From: Ridgeia piscesae
Lineage: Eukaryota; Annelida; Polychaeta; Sabellida; Siboglinidae
DNA length: 64,000 nucleotides
Assembly: GCA_025642075.2 (NCBI GenBank)
Contig: JAODUO010001087.1
Span: 89,663 to 153,662, forward strand
Direction of reading: 5' to 3'
Numbering within the stretch: the first letter of the stretch is position 1; every line of letters starts with the position of its first letter. Of the stretch, positions 1 through 13,340 are shown piece after piece. Position numbers and translations under genes: made by a program. A model generated the notes under the pieces. That model was not told the origin of the DNA and did not search any database. It saw nothing but the letters and a program-made list of their open reading frames with translations.

Positions 1-744
1 GTGTTCTTCACTGTCTTGTGCGGCGTACGCCATTTAAAATTATTCATCACAACACTGCATCTGACAGACTACTGTCACCAAGGTCACCCACCACGTATAC
101 ACGACACCAGACAGTTGCCGTTTATTTTGTCTTATCTTTTTTCTCTGTCTAAGCCACATTGTCAGGTGATGTTTTGTTCACACTTTTTTATGAAAATTTT
201 ACCAAAAACGTCTGTGATTATATATTACTCAGAAGTCAATATTCTATTGTGGTCTCATAAAATATTCTCACTGGCATTTTGGGTGTTGTTTAAAACTGTT
301 ACACATGTTTGGTAATTGAATTGCTGCGTTGTTTCTAAATGAATGATAATGACAGTTATATTCACATAATATGATTTGTTGTTTCATCAGTTAATAAATG
401 TTGCTGAAAATTGCAGTTGCAATGTTTGTCGGTGCTGAGTTGAACGACATTTCAGTTTCTGAATTACAGTTAACTAGGCTGACCTTAGCATTATTGCCAA
501 TACAGCTTTTTTTGAAACTGGATGTTTCGTTTACCATTTTAATATATTCTGTATATAGAAGCAGTCATAAAAAGTTGTAAAACGTGTGTCAGTTTAAGAA
601 GACATCAAATTGAATAACCTTTCATATTTAATGTGAACATAGTCATAACAGTAATTGTAAGCATCTATAGCACCTAAATCCTTGAAAATTCAAGTTCAGA
701 AGAGCAACAAACTAAATCATTTGGTGTAATCACAAACAGGGTTG
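1..744. other. no gene recognised
   Basis: AT-rich sequence with only short open frames that match nothing I recognise. It lies upstream of the first visible ARNT exon and may be ARNT intron or intergenic DNA. I see no repeat array or RNA gene in it. Confidence 0.5.
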
Positions 745-1050
745 TTATTGGAGCATGGAATCACCAAATATGTATGACGGAAAAGCAATTTCCAACAAAT
801 ATGATTTTAGTTTTGTTTTACAAAAGATGTCTATAGTTTCAGAAGATTTAATCATAATAGGGAGTTGATTCCAGATTGTTGGCGCATCTACAGAAAAAGC
901 ACGTTTGCCAATATTGAGCTTAGTTTTAGGAACAAAAGGTTGTTTGGAAACAGATGATCTAAGGGTCCTAGAGATATCAGAGAAATGTATCAGATTAACT
1001 AAGTATGTCGGTTGTTGAATAGAAAGAGTGCAGTATGTAACAGTAGCCAA
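745..1050 (-). pseudogene. non-LTR retrotransposon ORF2 3' end
   Basis: The minus-strand frame ends with the motif typical of the C-terminus of L2/CR1-type reverse transcriptase proteins: APTIWNQLP, then a run in which hydrophobic and basic residues lead to LKSYLLEIAF. In that family the usual form is a APTLWNSLP-like stretch followed by a FKxxLKTxLF-like stretch close to the stop codon. Only about 100 residues remain and there is no catalytic reverse transcriptase core, so this is a dead 5'-truncated insertion. It lies just upstream of the first recognised ARNT exon. Confidence 0.65.
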
Positions 1051-1493
1051 TTAAAATGTAATTCAAAATACAACTGGAAGCCAGGGCAGCTGCAGAACTA
1101 GCTGTGGAGGTGGTGAGAATATAGAGACTTAATGTTGTTTTGTGCTGTCTGACAGGTATTCTTCAACTAAGGTGGTGAATCTAATGTCTTGCTTCATGGC
1201 AACAGACAGAAATGTGATACCGGGTAGTCATGTGCAATTATAATGTTCACACAAATGGACATTTCTCTTTTGTGCCATGGCAGGGTCTTGTATTGCCTGG
1301 AGTATTGTAGTTATAGCTGTAATAATATACGGCTTTTATTAGCTGTGAAGATTGGTTTTCTAATATATCACTTACAGTGTAAATTGATTCCCGAGACTAG
1401 AGTGTTAGTCGGATGACCTCCATGTTAGACTTGCAAGGTACATCACACTCTGCACTAGTTTCAGTTTCACTTTGACATATCATGTTGTTGCAG

Positions 1494-4400
1494 GGAGAGC
1501 CACTGTGAGATTGAGAGGCGCCGACGCAACAAGATGACAACATACATCAATGAGTTGTGTGATATGGTGCCAACCTGCAGCACGCTCGCACGCAAGCCTG
1601 ACAAACTCACCATCCTACGCATGGCTGTGTCACACATGAAGACTCTCAGAGGTCAGTCTACTGGCCCTCACTTGTGGGCCCTTAGCCAGACATTTTCGCC
1701 AGTCGTGGATTAATCAAAAGTGTTCCTTTTAGAGCGTGAATGACTTGGCTTGCATTAAAACCATTCTTGTTACTACTCTCAGCTGGAATAGGACGGTTTA
1801 GTTTTTCAATGACGCAAACATTTTGAACAATTTATTAAATTACACAGCAATACAATTGATTTGTTTCAATAATGGTCGTGCAAATGATAGTCATTAATCT
1901 GGGCACCTAGACTTGAAGCTATTAGTGAATCAAGTTCCGTTGTTATATACCCAAATACATAGTTGATATCCAGATAGGATAATAAATGTTTCCTAAGACT
2001 TAGAGGCCACTCCATAAACTTTTTTTGAATGCACGTTGAACACTTCAGAATTAGTTGTAACAATTTAGGAAGGCATCGCGACATTGACGTGTAGTTTGAG
2101 ATCTTCTCTGACTGTTTGTGTTGTGTTCATTCAGGGACAGGCAACACAATGTCAAATGACACGTACAAGCCTTCCTTCCTCACTGACCAGGAGCTGAAAC
2201 ATCTCATCATGGAGGTAAGGAGCACAGACCTACCATTATTGTCATATCAACAGGTGAAGAATATCATAATGAAAACTATATAACAAATGACTCGGTGTTT
2301 CAGTTTAATATTTTTTCTATAATTTTTTAGGTGCATATGTCTATCTCACATGAGCATAACTGTTGTGATATTTAGTACTTAAATAATATGCTCGAATTGT
2401 TATGCACTTTCATTGTATGAATTTGTTTAGTAACACAAATTAAATAATATTGCTAGCAGAATAAATTAGCATCCTGGTAAGTATACGATATTGCATGTTC
2501 TTTTAGTTTGCTGCTTTTTATGCCGTAATAATGTTTACAGTTTTATTGTTTGTTTTATTGTAATTGATTTTATAAGAGATGTTATGTCATTATTGTCAGA
2601 GATGACCTCAGTGTCCTTGTCATTTCAGGCATCCGATGGCTTCTTGTTTGTGTGTCAGTGTGAGACAGGTCGTGTCATCTACGTCGCTGACTCCGTCACT
2701 CCTGTCCTCAACCAGGCACAGGTGGGTTGTGTCACCTTGTGTCAACTTCTCATGACATGTCCTCGTTGTGTCAATTTTCTTGCAGCACACTTGTGTCACC
2801 TCATGATATGTCACAAAAGTGTCATCTGTCATGATGTGTTACCATTGTGTCACCATTCATGATATGTTGCCTTAGATTGTCTCTTATGACACTTATGTCA
2901 CTCTCGTGTCACTGTCTCTCACCTTCACACTCACAGGACAGATCAAGCAAAAGTTGTAATCTGCAGTGGTACCCTCATGATATGTGATTTCTAACATATG
3001 TTTCTAGATTAATGTTTTCTAGATAAACAAATCAGTCACATCATCATTCATCTGTAGATAATTCAATTGAAGTTCAGCAGCTACAACTTGAGTTTGTTCA
3101 CGATAAGTTTCAAAATCTATATAATTACCATATTTCTGTGACAATATAAATGCACGTCCAACAAAATAACACACACGTATGCTCAGACACTGGTCTGGAA
3201 ACACCATCAGTGACACAGTGTTTGTTCTGCACAGACTGACTGGTTTGGTAACAGCCTGTATGACCTCATTCATTCCGATGATATCGAGAAACTGCGAGAA
3301 CAGCTCTCAACATCTGAATCACAGAACACGGGGCGAATCCTCGACCTGAAGAGTAAGTTATTTCTTTGGTTAAGTTCCTTTCTTTCACAGATTGTCATCT
3401 CTTCATCTTTTTACAAAGTTATTTCTTTGGTTAAGTTCCTTTCTTTCACAGATTGTTATCTCTTCATCTTTTTACAAAGTTATTTCTTTGGTTAAGTTCC
3501 TTTCTTTCACAGATTGTTATCTCTTCATCTTTTTACAAAGTTATTTCATTGGTTAAGTTCCTTTCTTTCACAGATTGTCATCTCTTCATCTTTTTACAAA
3601 GTTATTTCTTTGGTTAAGTTCCTTTCTTTCACAGATTGTTATCTCTTCATCTTTTTACAAAGTATTTCATTGGTTAAGTTCCTTTCTTTCACAGATTGTT
3701 ATCTCTTCATCTTTTTACAAAGTTATTTCTTTGGTTAAGTTCCTTTCTTTCACAGATTGTTATCTCTTCATCTTTTTACAAAGTTATTTCTTTGGTTAAG
3801 TTCCTTTCTTTCACAGATTGTTATCTCTTCATCTTTTTACAAAGTTATTTCTTTGGTTAAGTTCCTTTCTTTCACAGATTGTTATCTCTTCATCTTTTTA
3901 CAAAGTCATTTCATTGGTTAAGTTCCTTTCTTTCACAGATTGTTATCTCTTCATCTTTTTACAAATTTATTACATTGGTTAAGTTCCTTTCTTTCACAGA
4001 TTGTTATCTCTTCATCTTTTTACAAAGTCATTTCATTGGTTAAGTTCCTTTCTTTCACAGATTGTTATCTCTTCATCTTTTTACAAAGTCATTTCATTGG
4101 TTAAGTTCCTTTCTTTCACAGATTGTTATCTCTTCATCTTTTTACAAAGTTATTACATTGGTTAAGTTCCTTTCTTTCACAGATTGTTATCTCTTCATCT
4201 TTTTACAAAGTTATTTCTTTGGTTAAGTTCCTTTCTTTCACAGATTGTCATCTCTTCATCTTTTTACAAAGTCATTTCATTGGTTAAGTTTCTTTCACAG
4301 ATTGTCATCTCTTCATCTTTTTACAAAGTCATTTCATTGGTTAAGTTTCTTTCTTTCACAGATTGTCTTCTCTTCATCTTTTTACAAAGTCATTTCATTG

Positions 4401-7400
4401 CTTAAGTTCCTTTCTTTCACAGATTGTCATCTCTTCATCTTTTTACAAAGTTATTTCATTGGTTAAGTTCCTTTCTTTCACAGATTGTCATCTCTTCATC
4501 TTTTTACAAAGTCATTTCATTGGTTAAGTTTCTTTCACAGATTGTCATCTCTTCATCTTTTTACAAAGTCATTTCATTGGTTAAGTTTCTTTCTTTCACA
4601 GATTGTCTTCTCTTCATCTTTTTACAAAGTCATTTCATTGCTTAAGTTCCTTTCTTTCACAGATTGTCATCATCTTTTTCAAAGTTATTTCAAATTTATT
4701 ATCAAATTGTTATTTCAAATTTCTGGTTAAGTTTTTCACTTTCTCTTTCATCTTGTTTTCAAAGTCATTTTGGTTAAGATTTTGATTGTCTTCTTCATCT
4801 TTTTACAAAGTCATTTCATTGCTTAAGTTCCTTTCTTTCACAGATTGTCATCTCTTCATCTTTTTACAAAGTTATTTCATTGGTTAAGTTTCTTTCTTTC
4901 ACAGATTGTTATCTCTTCATCTTTTTACAAAGTCATTTCATTGGTTAAGTTCCTTTCTTTCACAGATTGTTATCTCTTCATCTTTTTACAAAGTTATTTC
5001 CAAGTACAGAACTCCAGAAAGTGTTTGCTGTATATTTTAACCATCATAGTTAATTCAAATGTATTATATATAAATATTATATATAAATATTATATATTCC
5101 TAACTTATCATGTATAATATAAATATATATTTTCTGCTTCTCATGCCTTGTATATTGCAACACAGTCTAGTTACTTAGAGTAAAAGAGAATTATTGATGT
5201 GTACATAGTACTACATACAGTAAAAACTGTCATATTCATTGAATTAGGTTTCTTCCATAAAATAAATGTACTGGTTATGTTATTGAAGTATATATAGGTT
5301 ACAAGTTATAAGTGTAATGCAGTGTGTAAATGTTTACAGATAACTTGCTAAAATAGTGTTGTTCAATGTTTTGTAATCATGTCATTTGTCTTTCAGCGGG
5401 AACAGTTAAAAAGGAGGGCCACCAATGTAAGTACACACAGAGGAACTATTTGTTCTGTAGGATCAGTAGTGACATTTCTCTGTAAAGAGGACATTAACTT
5501 TTAATTCACAAAGTATATGTGAATAATGTGGGAAGATGCAGACATCAAGAAAACAAAATATTTCACGATATCTTGACCACTCAACAAATGCAAACCATTG
5601 GGACAGTGACTACTTATGGGCTGTCATGTGAAACTTCTGTCGCCTAGAAAGGACGCAGTCTAGTCCAAGAAACTACACTGCATTTACTAATCTCTTCTAA
5701 ATAAAAGTTGTTTAGGTTTTCATTTCTAATGCACAAAATTTACAAAGGGAGAATAGTAGATGGGTTAAATTTGTTATAATATGATTCTAAGATAAAACAA
5801 ATTTAACTGACGAAACATTTTAGAAAGTATGAAGAGGTTCATCAAATTTTAAACAAAAAATTTCTGTTGTTACACTTCATTTGTTTTGACAGGTTGACTA
5901 AAAGTCACCATCTAGCAGAAGGCTATGTAATGAAGACAGTTGAAAGTTACCGAAACATAATGGGAAATCATAAAACATTTACAGAGGAATATGAAGACAG
6001 AAATTATCTTTAATAAAACAGTTACTTTTGACAAGTATCAAATAATTCTATTCCACCTCACATTTTCCATAAACCAAGCCGAGTTATGAGTTGGCATCCT
6101 GTGAGACTGACGTGATTGAATGTTGGATGCTTGCAGCCTCTATGCGACTGTGCATGGGGTCACGACGTGCCTTCATCATCCGCATGAAGATTGGCAACAT
6201 GCCAGTTGACCCCATGACCTCCAGCCATACGGTGCGCATCCGACAGCGGAACACACTCGGTCCGTCACGTGACGGTCACCAGTACGTGGTCATCCATGTC
6301 ACTGGCTACATCAAGAACTGGCCGCCAGCAGGTAGGGTTCTACTATCAACGTACAACAACAGGAAGTGGAGGATTGAGTCACTGTTTACCGAACAACTAG
6401 CTCCAATAAGCTCATTAAAATGGTTGCCAAAAATATGACACTGTCGGAAATTATTGTATTTTTTGTTGAATTCCTGACTCAAGATTGTCTTCTGCAGTCA
6501 CAGATGACACTGATCAGGCTTGGTAGTAGTATGGGATGGTTGTTAATAAATGAGGTTTGGTGTGAGTTCTAGCAATATACAGAAAACCTAGACAGATACT
6601 GGTCGGTTTAGACAGTACAATGTTCAAAATTAGGTAGTTTACTAGAAATGTTGCCATTTTTAAATTATTCTCAAACATTGGTATAAAAGCCAGTTCCACC
6701 CAGCACAGGGTACAGAAAGAAGAAGAACATATTTGAATGTAAAACCATTCTCCAGGCCACAGGCAGAATGAGAAGAGTAACATTTCTTTATTCCTTTAAT
6801 ACAAACTGTTCTATCGTCGATACCATGGTTTCTAAATGATATATTAAAATTTACACTATTGCGTTTGTTTTTGCAAGTTCATGCTCCTGAATATACGTGT
6901 CTGTGCTTCAGGGCAGCAGATTGATCCGAACGACGAAGAAGGTCACACCAACAACTGCCTTGTAGCGATTGGTCGACTGCAGGTGACAAGCAGTCCAAAC
7001 TGTGTCGACATATCTGGTCAGAACAGCTCGACTGAGTTCATCTCGCGACATAGCATTGACGGAAAGTTCACATTCGTAGATCAAAGGTACAACAATTGAT
7101 TGTTCACATCAGTAATGTTTTCACTGAGTCTTAATATATGTCATGTGTCACCTCAGTAATAGTACAGATCATTAGGTATTGTTTTGACAGAGTTTGTTGC
7201 TGACGTAGACAACTGTAAACATTATATTTTAATTCTACCATCTTAAATGACATTTTATATTGGTGTCTATGTTTATATTTTACTTGTTTATTTATTAATT
7301 TTATGAGTCTGTTTGTTTATATGACACATTGATAAAGTATAAATAATTATTTTAATTTATATCTACTACATGTACATATAAAACGCCTTGAATAGTTGTA

Positions 7401-10400
7401 ACTAGATTTGGTGCTATATAGGTATAATTATTTATTTATATTCTAAATGCTGTTGGTGCCTATTCAAAGTGAAATACTGATCCTCGCAGATAATGGAATA
7501 AAAGTCGCATTCTCAAAGTCTTGAATGAGAAAAACCCATGAATAACTGCTTGGGAAATACTGACTAAGAAATACTGATGCTGAGACGGCATATTACTACT
7601 GTCATCTGTCACTGCAGGGTGACAGCAATGCTGGGCTACCAGCCCCAGGAACTACTGGGCAAGTCAGCCTACGAGTTCTACCACCCTGAAGACCAGGCCC
7701 ACATGAAGGACAGCTTTGAGCAGGGTAAGTACACGGTCACTGTGTTTGGACAGTGTCTGGTGGACAGGGATAGCCATAGACAGCGTCACTTTGTCTTGGC
7801 GAGTCTGTATATCAAAGACCAGGCATAATTGTGTGTGTGCATTGTGTACATATGTGTGAGTGGGCAGGATTGGGAGTCGCTGTGCATAGGCTAACAAGGT
7901 TTCCCTCGGACATGGCTTAGTATTGCAGTAGTTAAATTGAACGGCGAGCTGATGTCGCCAAGTCGATGATGTAGTTGTTTCTCGTGCTGCAGTACTCAAG
8001 CTGAAGGGCCAGGTGATGTCCGTGATGTATCGCTTCCAAGCCAAGAGCCAGGAGTGGGTGTGGCTGCGCACCAGCAGCTTCAGCTTCCAGAATCCATACA
8101 CAGATGAGGTGGAGTACATTGTCTGCACCAACAGCCTCATCAAGTAAGTCACACTCTGTGTTTCACACATAATATAGTTATTTAGCCCCACCAGTGTCAA
8201 GGCCCAGCATGCGCTTGTTGTGTGCAAAAAATGGATCAAGAACTAGTGACAAAATAGCAGGGGTTGGAAATAAACAGTAATGTGGTTACTGTTTTTGCAT
8301 CTAAATTCTTGTTTAGAGGCACTTCAAGACAACATGCTTGGTCAATCTCAAGATAGATAAGCAGTACTAGTTAAAGGCAAGGACTAGAGATGAGGTCAGG
8401 AGTAGTGATTAGGTCAGGAGTAGATATGAGGCAAGGAGTAGAGATGAGACAAGGAGTAGAGATGAGACAAGGAGTAGAGATGAAGCAAGGAGTAGAGATG
8501 AGACAAGGGGTAGAGATGAGACAAGGGGTAGAGATGAGACAAGGAGTAGAGATGAGACAAGGGTAGAGATGAGACAAGGGTAGAGATGAGACAAGGAGTA
8601 GAGATGAGACAAGGAGTAGAGATGAGACAAGGAGTAGAGATGAGACAAGGAGTAGAGATGAGACAAGGAGTAGAGATGAGACAAGGGGTAGAGATGAGAC
8701 AGGGGGTAGAGATGAGACAAGGGGTAGAGATGAGACAAGGAGTAGAGATGAGACAAGGAGTAGAGATGAGACAAGGGGTAGAGAATGAGACAAGGGGTAG
8801 AGATGAGGCAAGGAGTAGAGATGAGACAAGGGGTAGAGATGACACAAGGGGTAGAGATGAGACAAGGGTAGAGATGAGACAAGGAGTAGAGATGAGACAA
8901 GGAGTAGAGATGAGACAAGGAGTAGAGATGAGACAAGGGGTAGAGATGAGACAAGGAGTAGAGATGAGACAAGGGGTAGAGATGAGACAAGGAGTAGAGA
9001 TGAGACAAGGGGTAGAGATGAGACAAGGGGTAGAGATGAGACAAGGGGTAGAGATGAGACAAGGGGTAGAGATGAGACAAGGGGTAGAGATGAGACAAGG
9101 GGAAGAGATGAGACAAGGGGAAGAGATGAGACAAGGGGTAGAGATGAGACAAGGAGTAGAGATGAGACAAGGGGTAGAGATGAGACAAGGAGTAGAGATG
9201 AGACAAGGAGTAGAGATTAGACAAGGGGTAGAGATTAGACAAGGGGTAGAGATGAGACAAGGGGTAGAGATGAGACAAGGGGTAGAGATGAGACAAGGGG
9301 TAGAGATGAGACAAGGGGTAGAGATGAGACAAGGGGTAGAGATGAGACAAGGGGTAGAGATGAGACAAGGGGTAGAGATGAGACAAGGGGTAGAGATGAG
9401 ACAAGGGGTAGAGATGAGACAAGGGGTAGAGATGAGACAAGGGGTAGAGATGAGACAAGGGGTAGAGATGAGACAAGGGGTAGAGATGAGACAAGGGGTA
9501 GTGATGAGACAAGGGGTAGTGATGAGGTAGCCATGTGGAGGTTGTGTCAACTGTTGACACTGGTGTTGTTGCCCACAGACAACAGAGTAGTGCACCAGCC
9601 GAGGCTCAGCCGGACAGCAGCTCCGTCCTTGCCTCATACGGCCACCAGGGTGAGTCGATCATTGGGCAGCAGCAGCAGCAGGAGGCAGGGGCGAGTGGTC
9701 AGTACCCGGACATATACCGCGGCATCACCGCTGACCAGACAATTGGTGAGTGACCACATTATCACAGTACAACTTAGGGTGCCATTGCATAGTTGTTGGA
9801 GCATCGGAGTCTCTGTCAAGAGATTCCGGGTGTGGATCCTTTTGCTGCCATTTTGAATCTTTCCATGTTTGTACATTCTCCTGACTATAAACAGTGGTGG
9901 ATAGTTGTGATAAAATAGTCTTTGTGTATTAATTGTAGCAAGGCTGAATGCTTACCATAGAATTCGCAGTAGTATTCGATTCAATATGTTTGCCAAAGAT
10001 AAAATTGCAGTAAACACTCATAAGCACTGGATGCTGCTCTGTATAAGAACTTTATTTGAGTGTTTTTACTTCACAACATGGATATTTATAGGTTAAAACA
10101 CAATACTGGAAACATAAGCACACAAAATCACCTATTTGTGATACATTTTCTGGTGAGATTACATTTTGCAGTTTTGTGAAAACCTGGTTTATGCATCCTT
10201 TTCATTGTCTGTTTCTGATGCAATCACCTTACAGGACAACAATCCATGTACGGCAACTATTCCGGCAGCTCCTCCCAAATTAAGTACCCTGGGGTCGTGA
10301 CCTCCACAATGAATGCAGCGGTGGAAGGTCTTGCCCCGGCCGGTGACTTGACTCAGTCTCAGCGCAACCGCACAAACTGGCCACGGTCCACCACATACAG

Positions 10401-12757
10401 GTCTTCACAGGTGAGAACACACCTGTGGCCAGGTGTAAGAACATATATTTTATATTAGTATGTTCACATTTTGCCGGGGCATTGTAGACAATTGTCTATT
10501 TGTGATGGTCAGAAAATGTTGTTGAATCCTCAGGTCAAGCTCAGAAATATTTATAAATAATTTCTTTGTGAAGTATCTTGGTGTTTTAATATAAACTATT
10601 TGACATGCTACCTCTGACACTGTACAATAAAGTGATTAATTTTGTGTGAAATTTATGAGTAATAGTGGCACAAATGTACCTAGCTTACACACCTTATACA
10701 CGATATTTTGTACGTTGTAATATAAACCAAAACTTAACTTAGAAAACCAATTTTCAAGAGCTTTAGTTTTGTGTGGCCACATTTACCTTCATGGGTGATG
10801 CAAAAGGTCTTTATTGCTAAACAGAAATTTTTTCGACCATTAAAATTATGTTTTAAAATGTGCTTTTCAGGCGTTAGACATAATTTACTTATCCAAAAGC
10901 GATACTTGGCAATTTGTTATTTATCAGGCAGTTATGCTCAACTGGTCACATGATCGTTTTTCAGAGTAGTGGCGCCACCTTCAGTAATTCAGCAGCAGCA
11001 ACAGCGTCATTCAGCCAGATGAGTCCGTCTGGATCAGCCGGATCTCCAGGTGGGGAGAGCTCTCAAACACTACTTGATGGTGTGGCATATCGACATAACA
11101 CTAGTTGATGGTGTGGCATATCGACATAACACTACTTGATGGTGTGACATATCGACATAACACTAGTTGATGGTGTGGCATATCGATATAACACTACTTG
11201 ATGGTGTGGCATATCGATATAACACTACTTGATGGTGTGGCATATCGACATAACACTAGTTGATGGTGTGGCATATCGATATAACACTACTTGATGGTGT
11301 GACATATCGACATAACACTAGTTGATGGTGTGGCATATCGATATAACACTACTTGATGGTGTGACATATCGATATAACACTAGTTGATGGTGTGGCATAT
11401 CGACATAACACTACTTGATGGTGTAGCATATCGATATAACACTAGTTGATGGTGTGGCATATCGACATAACACTAGTTGATGGTGTGACATATCGACATA
11501 ACACTACTTGATGGTGTAGCATATCGATATAACACTAGTTGATGGTGTGGCATATCGACATAACACTAGTTGATGGTGTGACATATCGATATAACACTAC
11601 ATGATGGTGTGACATATCGACATAACACTAGTTGATGGTGTGACATATCGATATAACACTAGTTGATGGTGTAGCATATCGACATAACACTACTTGATGG
11701 TGTGACATATCGACATAACACTAGTTGATGGTGTGACATATCGATATAACACTAGTTGATGGTGTAGCATATCGATATAACACTAGTTGATGGTGTGACA
11801 TATCGATATAACACTACTTGATGGTGTGACATATCGATATAACACTACTTGATGGTGTGGCATATTGACATAACACTAGTTGATGGTGTGACATATCGAT
11901 ATAACACTACTTGATGGTGTGGCATATCGACATAACACTAGTTGATGGTGTGACATATCGATATAACACTACTTGATGGTGCTACATGTCCAAAAACACT
12001 AGTTGATGGTGTTGCATATATTCTCAAACAGTATGTATAGAAAATAGTTGTATCTGCAAAATAAGTTTCTTTACGGTTTGCTATGGAATTTCACATAACA
12101 ACCTCATAAATAAACTCAAAACGTATTTGTTTGAAATTGCATTTCCACAATAAATTTACGTCGGTCACAAGCTCCAATGACAACTCTTGCCCCCATAACC
12201 CCATTTATGATTACTCGGGGTGATTTTGTTTGTTGTGCCTTTGCGCTTGAATTGTTTTAAGTGACTTATTAGCCATCTCTTGCATAGCATTTGTAGTATT
12301 ATTACTTGTATTGAGTTTAGCAGTTATGTATTTTAAGCCTCTCTGATAGGACTAGGTGGAACAGTTGCCTAATATCAATTAACTTATTAATACTAACAGT
12401 ATTTGCTTTCTCCTTTCAGCCAATGTTACACCAACGTACACCCAGCTAGGAGCGAACGCTCGTGCACCGCCATCTGGTGGCAGTGCCAGCAACTACAGTT
12501 CGACAGCGCAGACTGCGGTGTGGCCGCAGTGGACGCCGACGACTGACTCGGCCGTGCCACAAGGTGGCGCCACAGGCCAGACGCAGGCGACGGCGGGAAG
12601 TGGAGCGCACAGTCAGAGCCAGGCAGGTGGCAGCACTGGTCACGGTGGCAGTGCACAGCAACAGCAGGAGGAGTGCTCCGACATGCTGCGTATGCTCGAC
12701 AACTACGGCACCGGCTTCACAGATCTCTCAGGGATGTTCAACTCGTTCAATGAATGA
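1494..12757 (+). CDS. ARNT: aryl hydrocarbon receptor nuclear translocator (ARNT/HIF-1beta), 5' end missing
   Basis: Class II bHLH-PAS transcription factor, the nuclear partner of AhR, HIF-alpha and SIM proteins. Exons: 1494-1651, 2135-2214, 2629-2721, 3235-3352, 5397-5426, 6137-6331, 6912-7086, 7618-7724, 7993-8143, 9579-9745, 10235-10410, 10965-11049 and 12420-12757 (TGA 12755-12757). All junctions are GT-AG and their phases agree. Exon 1 carries the basic region [10 protein letters not shown] and helix-loop-helix; exon 2 the ARNT-specific [15 protein letters not shown]; exons 3-5 PAS-A ([14 protein letters not shown], [22 protein letters not shown]); exons 6-9 the CMGSRRAF stretch and PAS-B ([27 protein letters not shown]). 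The Gln/Ser/Gly-rich tail ends in an acidic-aromatic [15 protein letters not shown] segment like the ARNT activation domain. BMAL is less likely because exon 2 matches ARNT. The N-terminal exon(s) were not found and probably lie before the window. Confidence 0.95.
2730..2990. repeat. degenerate GTGTCA / CATGATATG repeat in ARNT intron
   Basis: The motifs TGTGTCACC and TCATGATATGT recur several times at roughly 35-45 bp spacing in the intron after the first PAS-A exon. The copies are diverged and of unequal length, so this looks like an old, decayed minisatellite. Short open frames through it are by-products. Confidence 0.5.
3355..5003 (+). repeat. 61-bp minisatellite, about 27 units, ARNT intron
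   Basis: Direct tandem repeat with period 61. Each unit reads GTTATTTCTTTGGTTAAG, then TTCCTTTCTTTCACAGATTG, then a TTATCTCTTCATCTTTTTAC-like stretch. The array starts a few bases inside the splice donor at 3353 and fills most of the intron before the 30-nt exon at 5397. Units around 4270-4340 and 4510-4580 carry short deletions and 4660-4800 is scrambled. Each unit contains a pyrimidine tract ending in CAG, so the array offers more than twenty decoy 3' splice sites. Open frames of about 70 residues across it are artefacts. Confidence 0.95.
8385..9531. repeat. 18-bp minisatellite, about 63 units, ARNT intron
   Basis: Tandem array of GTAGAGATGAGACAAGGG with GGG/GGA variants. The unit is a multiple of three and contains no stop codon in several frames, so long open frames appear on both strands (repeated MRQGVE on +, LYPLSH and ISTPCL on -). 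They are not genes. The array occupies nearly the whole intron between exons 7993-8143 and 9579-9745 and stops about 50 nt before the acceptor AG at 9577-9578. The plus strand is strongly purine-rich. Confidence 0.95.
11070..12015. repeat. 31-bp minisatellite, about 30 units, ARNT last intron
   Basis: Tandem repeat of TTGATGGTGTGGCATATCGA followed by CATAACACTAG, period 31, with alternating variants: ACTAG/ACTAC, GGCATA/GACATA/AGCATA and CGACAT/CGATAT. The array begins about 20 nt after the donor at 11050 and ends before 12020, where the last units degrade. The higher-order alternation of variants suggests expansion in multi-unit blocks. Confidence 0.93.
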
Positions 12758-13340
12758 ACACACTCCGTGTCAGGTTGGGGCAGCAGGCGATCCCTGGATG
12801 TAGGGTCGATCATGAGTCACGCCATTCCCATGCTCTGCTCTCGTCGCAGTTCAACTAGATTACCCAGAGTTCCGTGTCGGTTCAAGTATATTACCCGCAG
12901 TTCCCTGTCGGTGGTAATCGTATCCTAGCTGGCGTAATAATACACTGTCCTGAGTCCAGATGTGAGGTTTGCATGAACTGCCACGGGGGGTTGCTGAAAA
13001 TGTTGATTTACCGTGGCAAGTTACGTGGGATGAAAACAGTAAACATAGCCAGATGGCGTGTACATAATCTAGTTATGCTCTTGTGGAGTCAATGTATTTG
13101 CAGCTTTGTGGGTAGACGTATATATTTTCAGGTCAAGGTGAAACTATGCGTAGGCTTATTGACGGAATGTGCTGTCCACTGTGTTGTCCACCCCCGCTAC
13201 AGAAAAACTGTATTTTGCATGTGTGACTGTCATGTGACCAACTATTGTCATTCCACAAATGCAAACTTCGCTTCGCGTCAGAATGATTACAAGTTGGGAA
13301 AGGCAGTTCTGTGGAATTATAAATAAAAGGCCATGAACAC
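12758..13340 (+). other. ARNT 3' untranslated region with poly(A) signal
   Basis: Sequence after the ARNT stop has no conserved frame. The first canonical AATAAA is at 13322-13327, giving a 3' UTR of about 0.6 kb if it is used. Later AATAAA-like sites near 15433 would extend it by 2 kb. Confidence 0.5.

Noticed and set aside
1..315. 104-codon frame at the window start
   Set aside because: No similarity to ARNT N-terminal exons and no other protein signature.
3514..5117. Series of 60-90-codon frames
   Set aside because: Shadows of the 61-bp minisatellite in the ARNT intron.
8371..9637. Open frames of up to 407 codons on both strands
   Set aside because: They arise from an 18-bp repeat without stops and cover an ARNT intron; no non-repetitive domain.
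11070..12015. CRISPR-like array (31-bp period)
   Set aside because: Units are directly contiguous without unique spacers, inside a eukaryotic intron.
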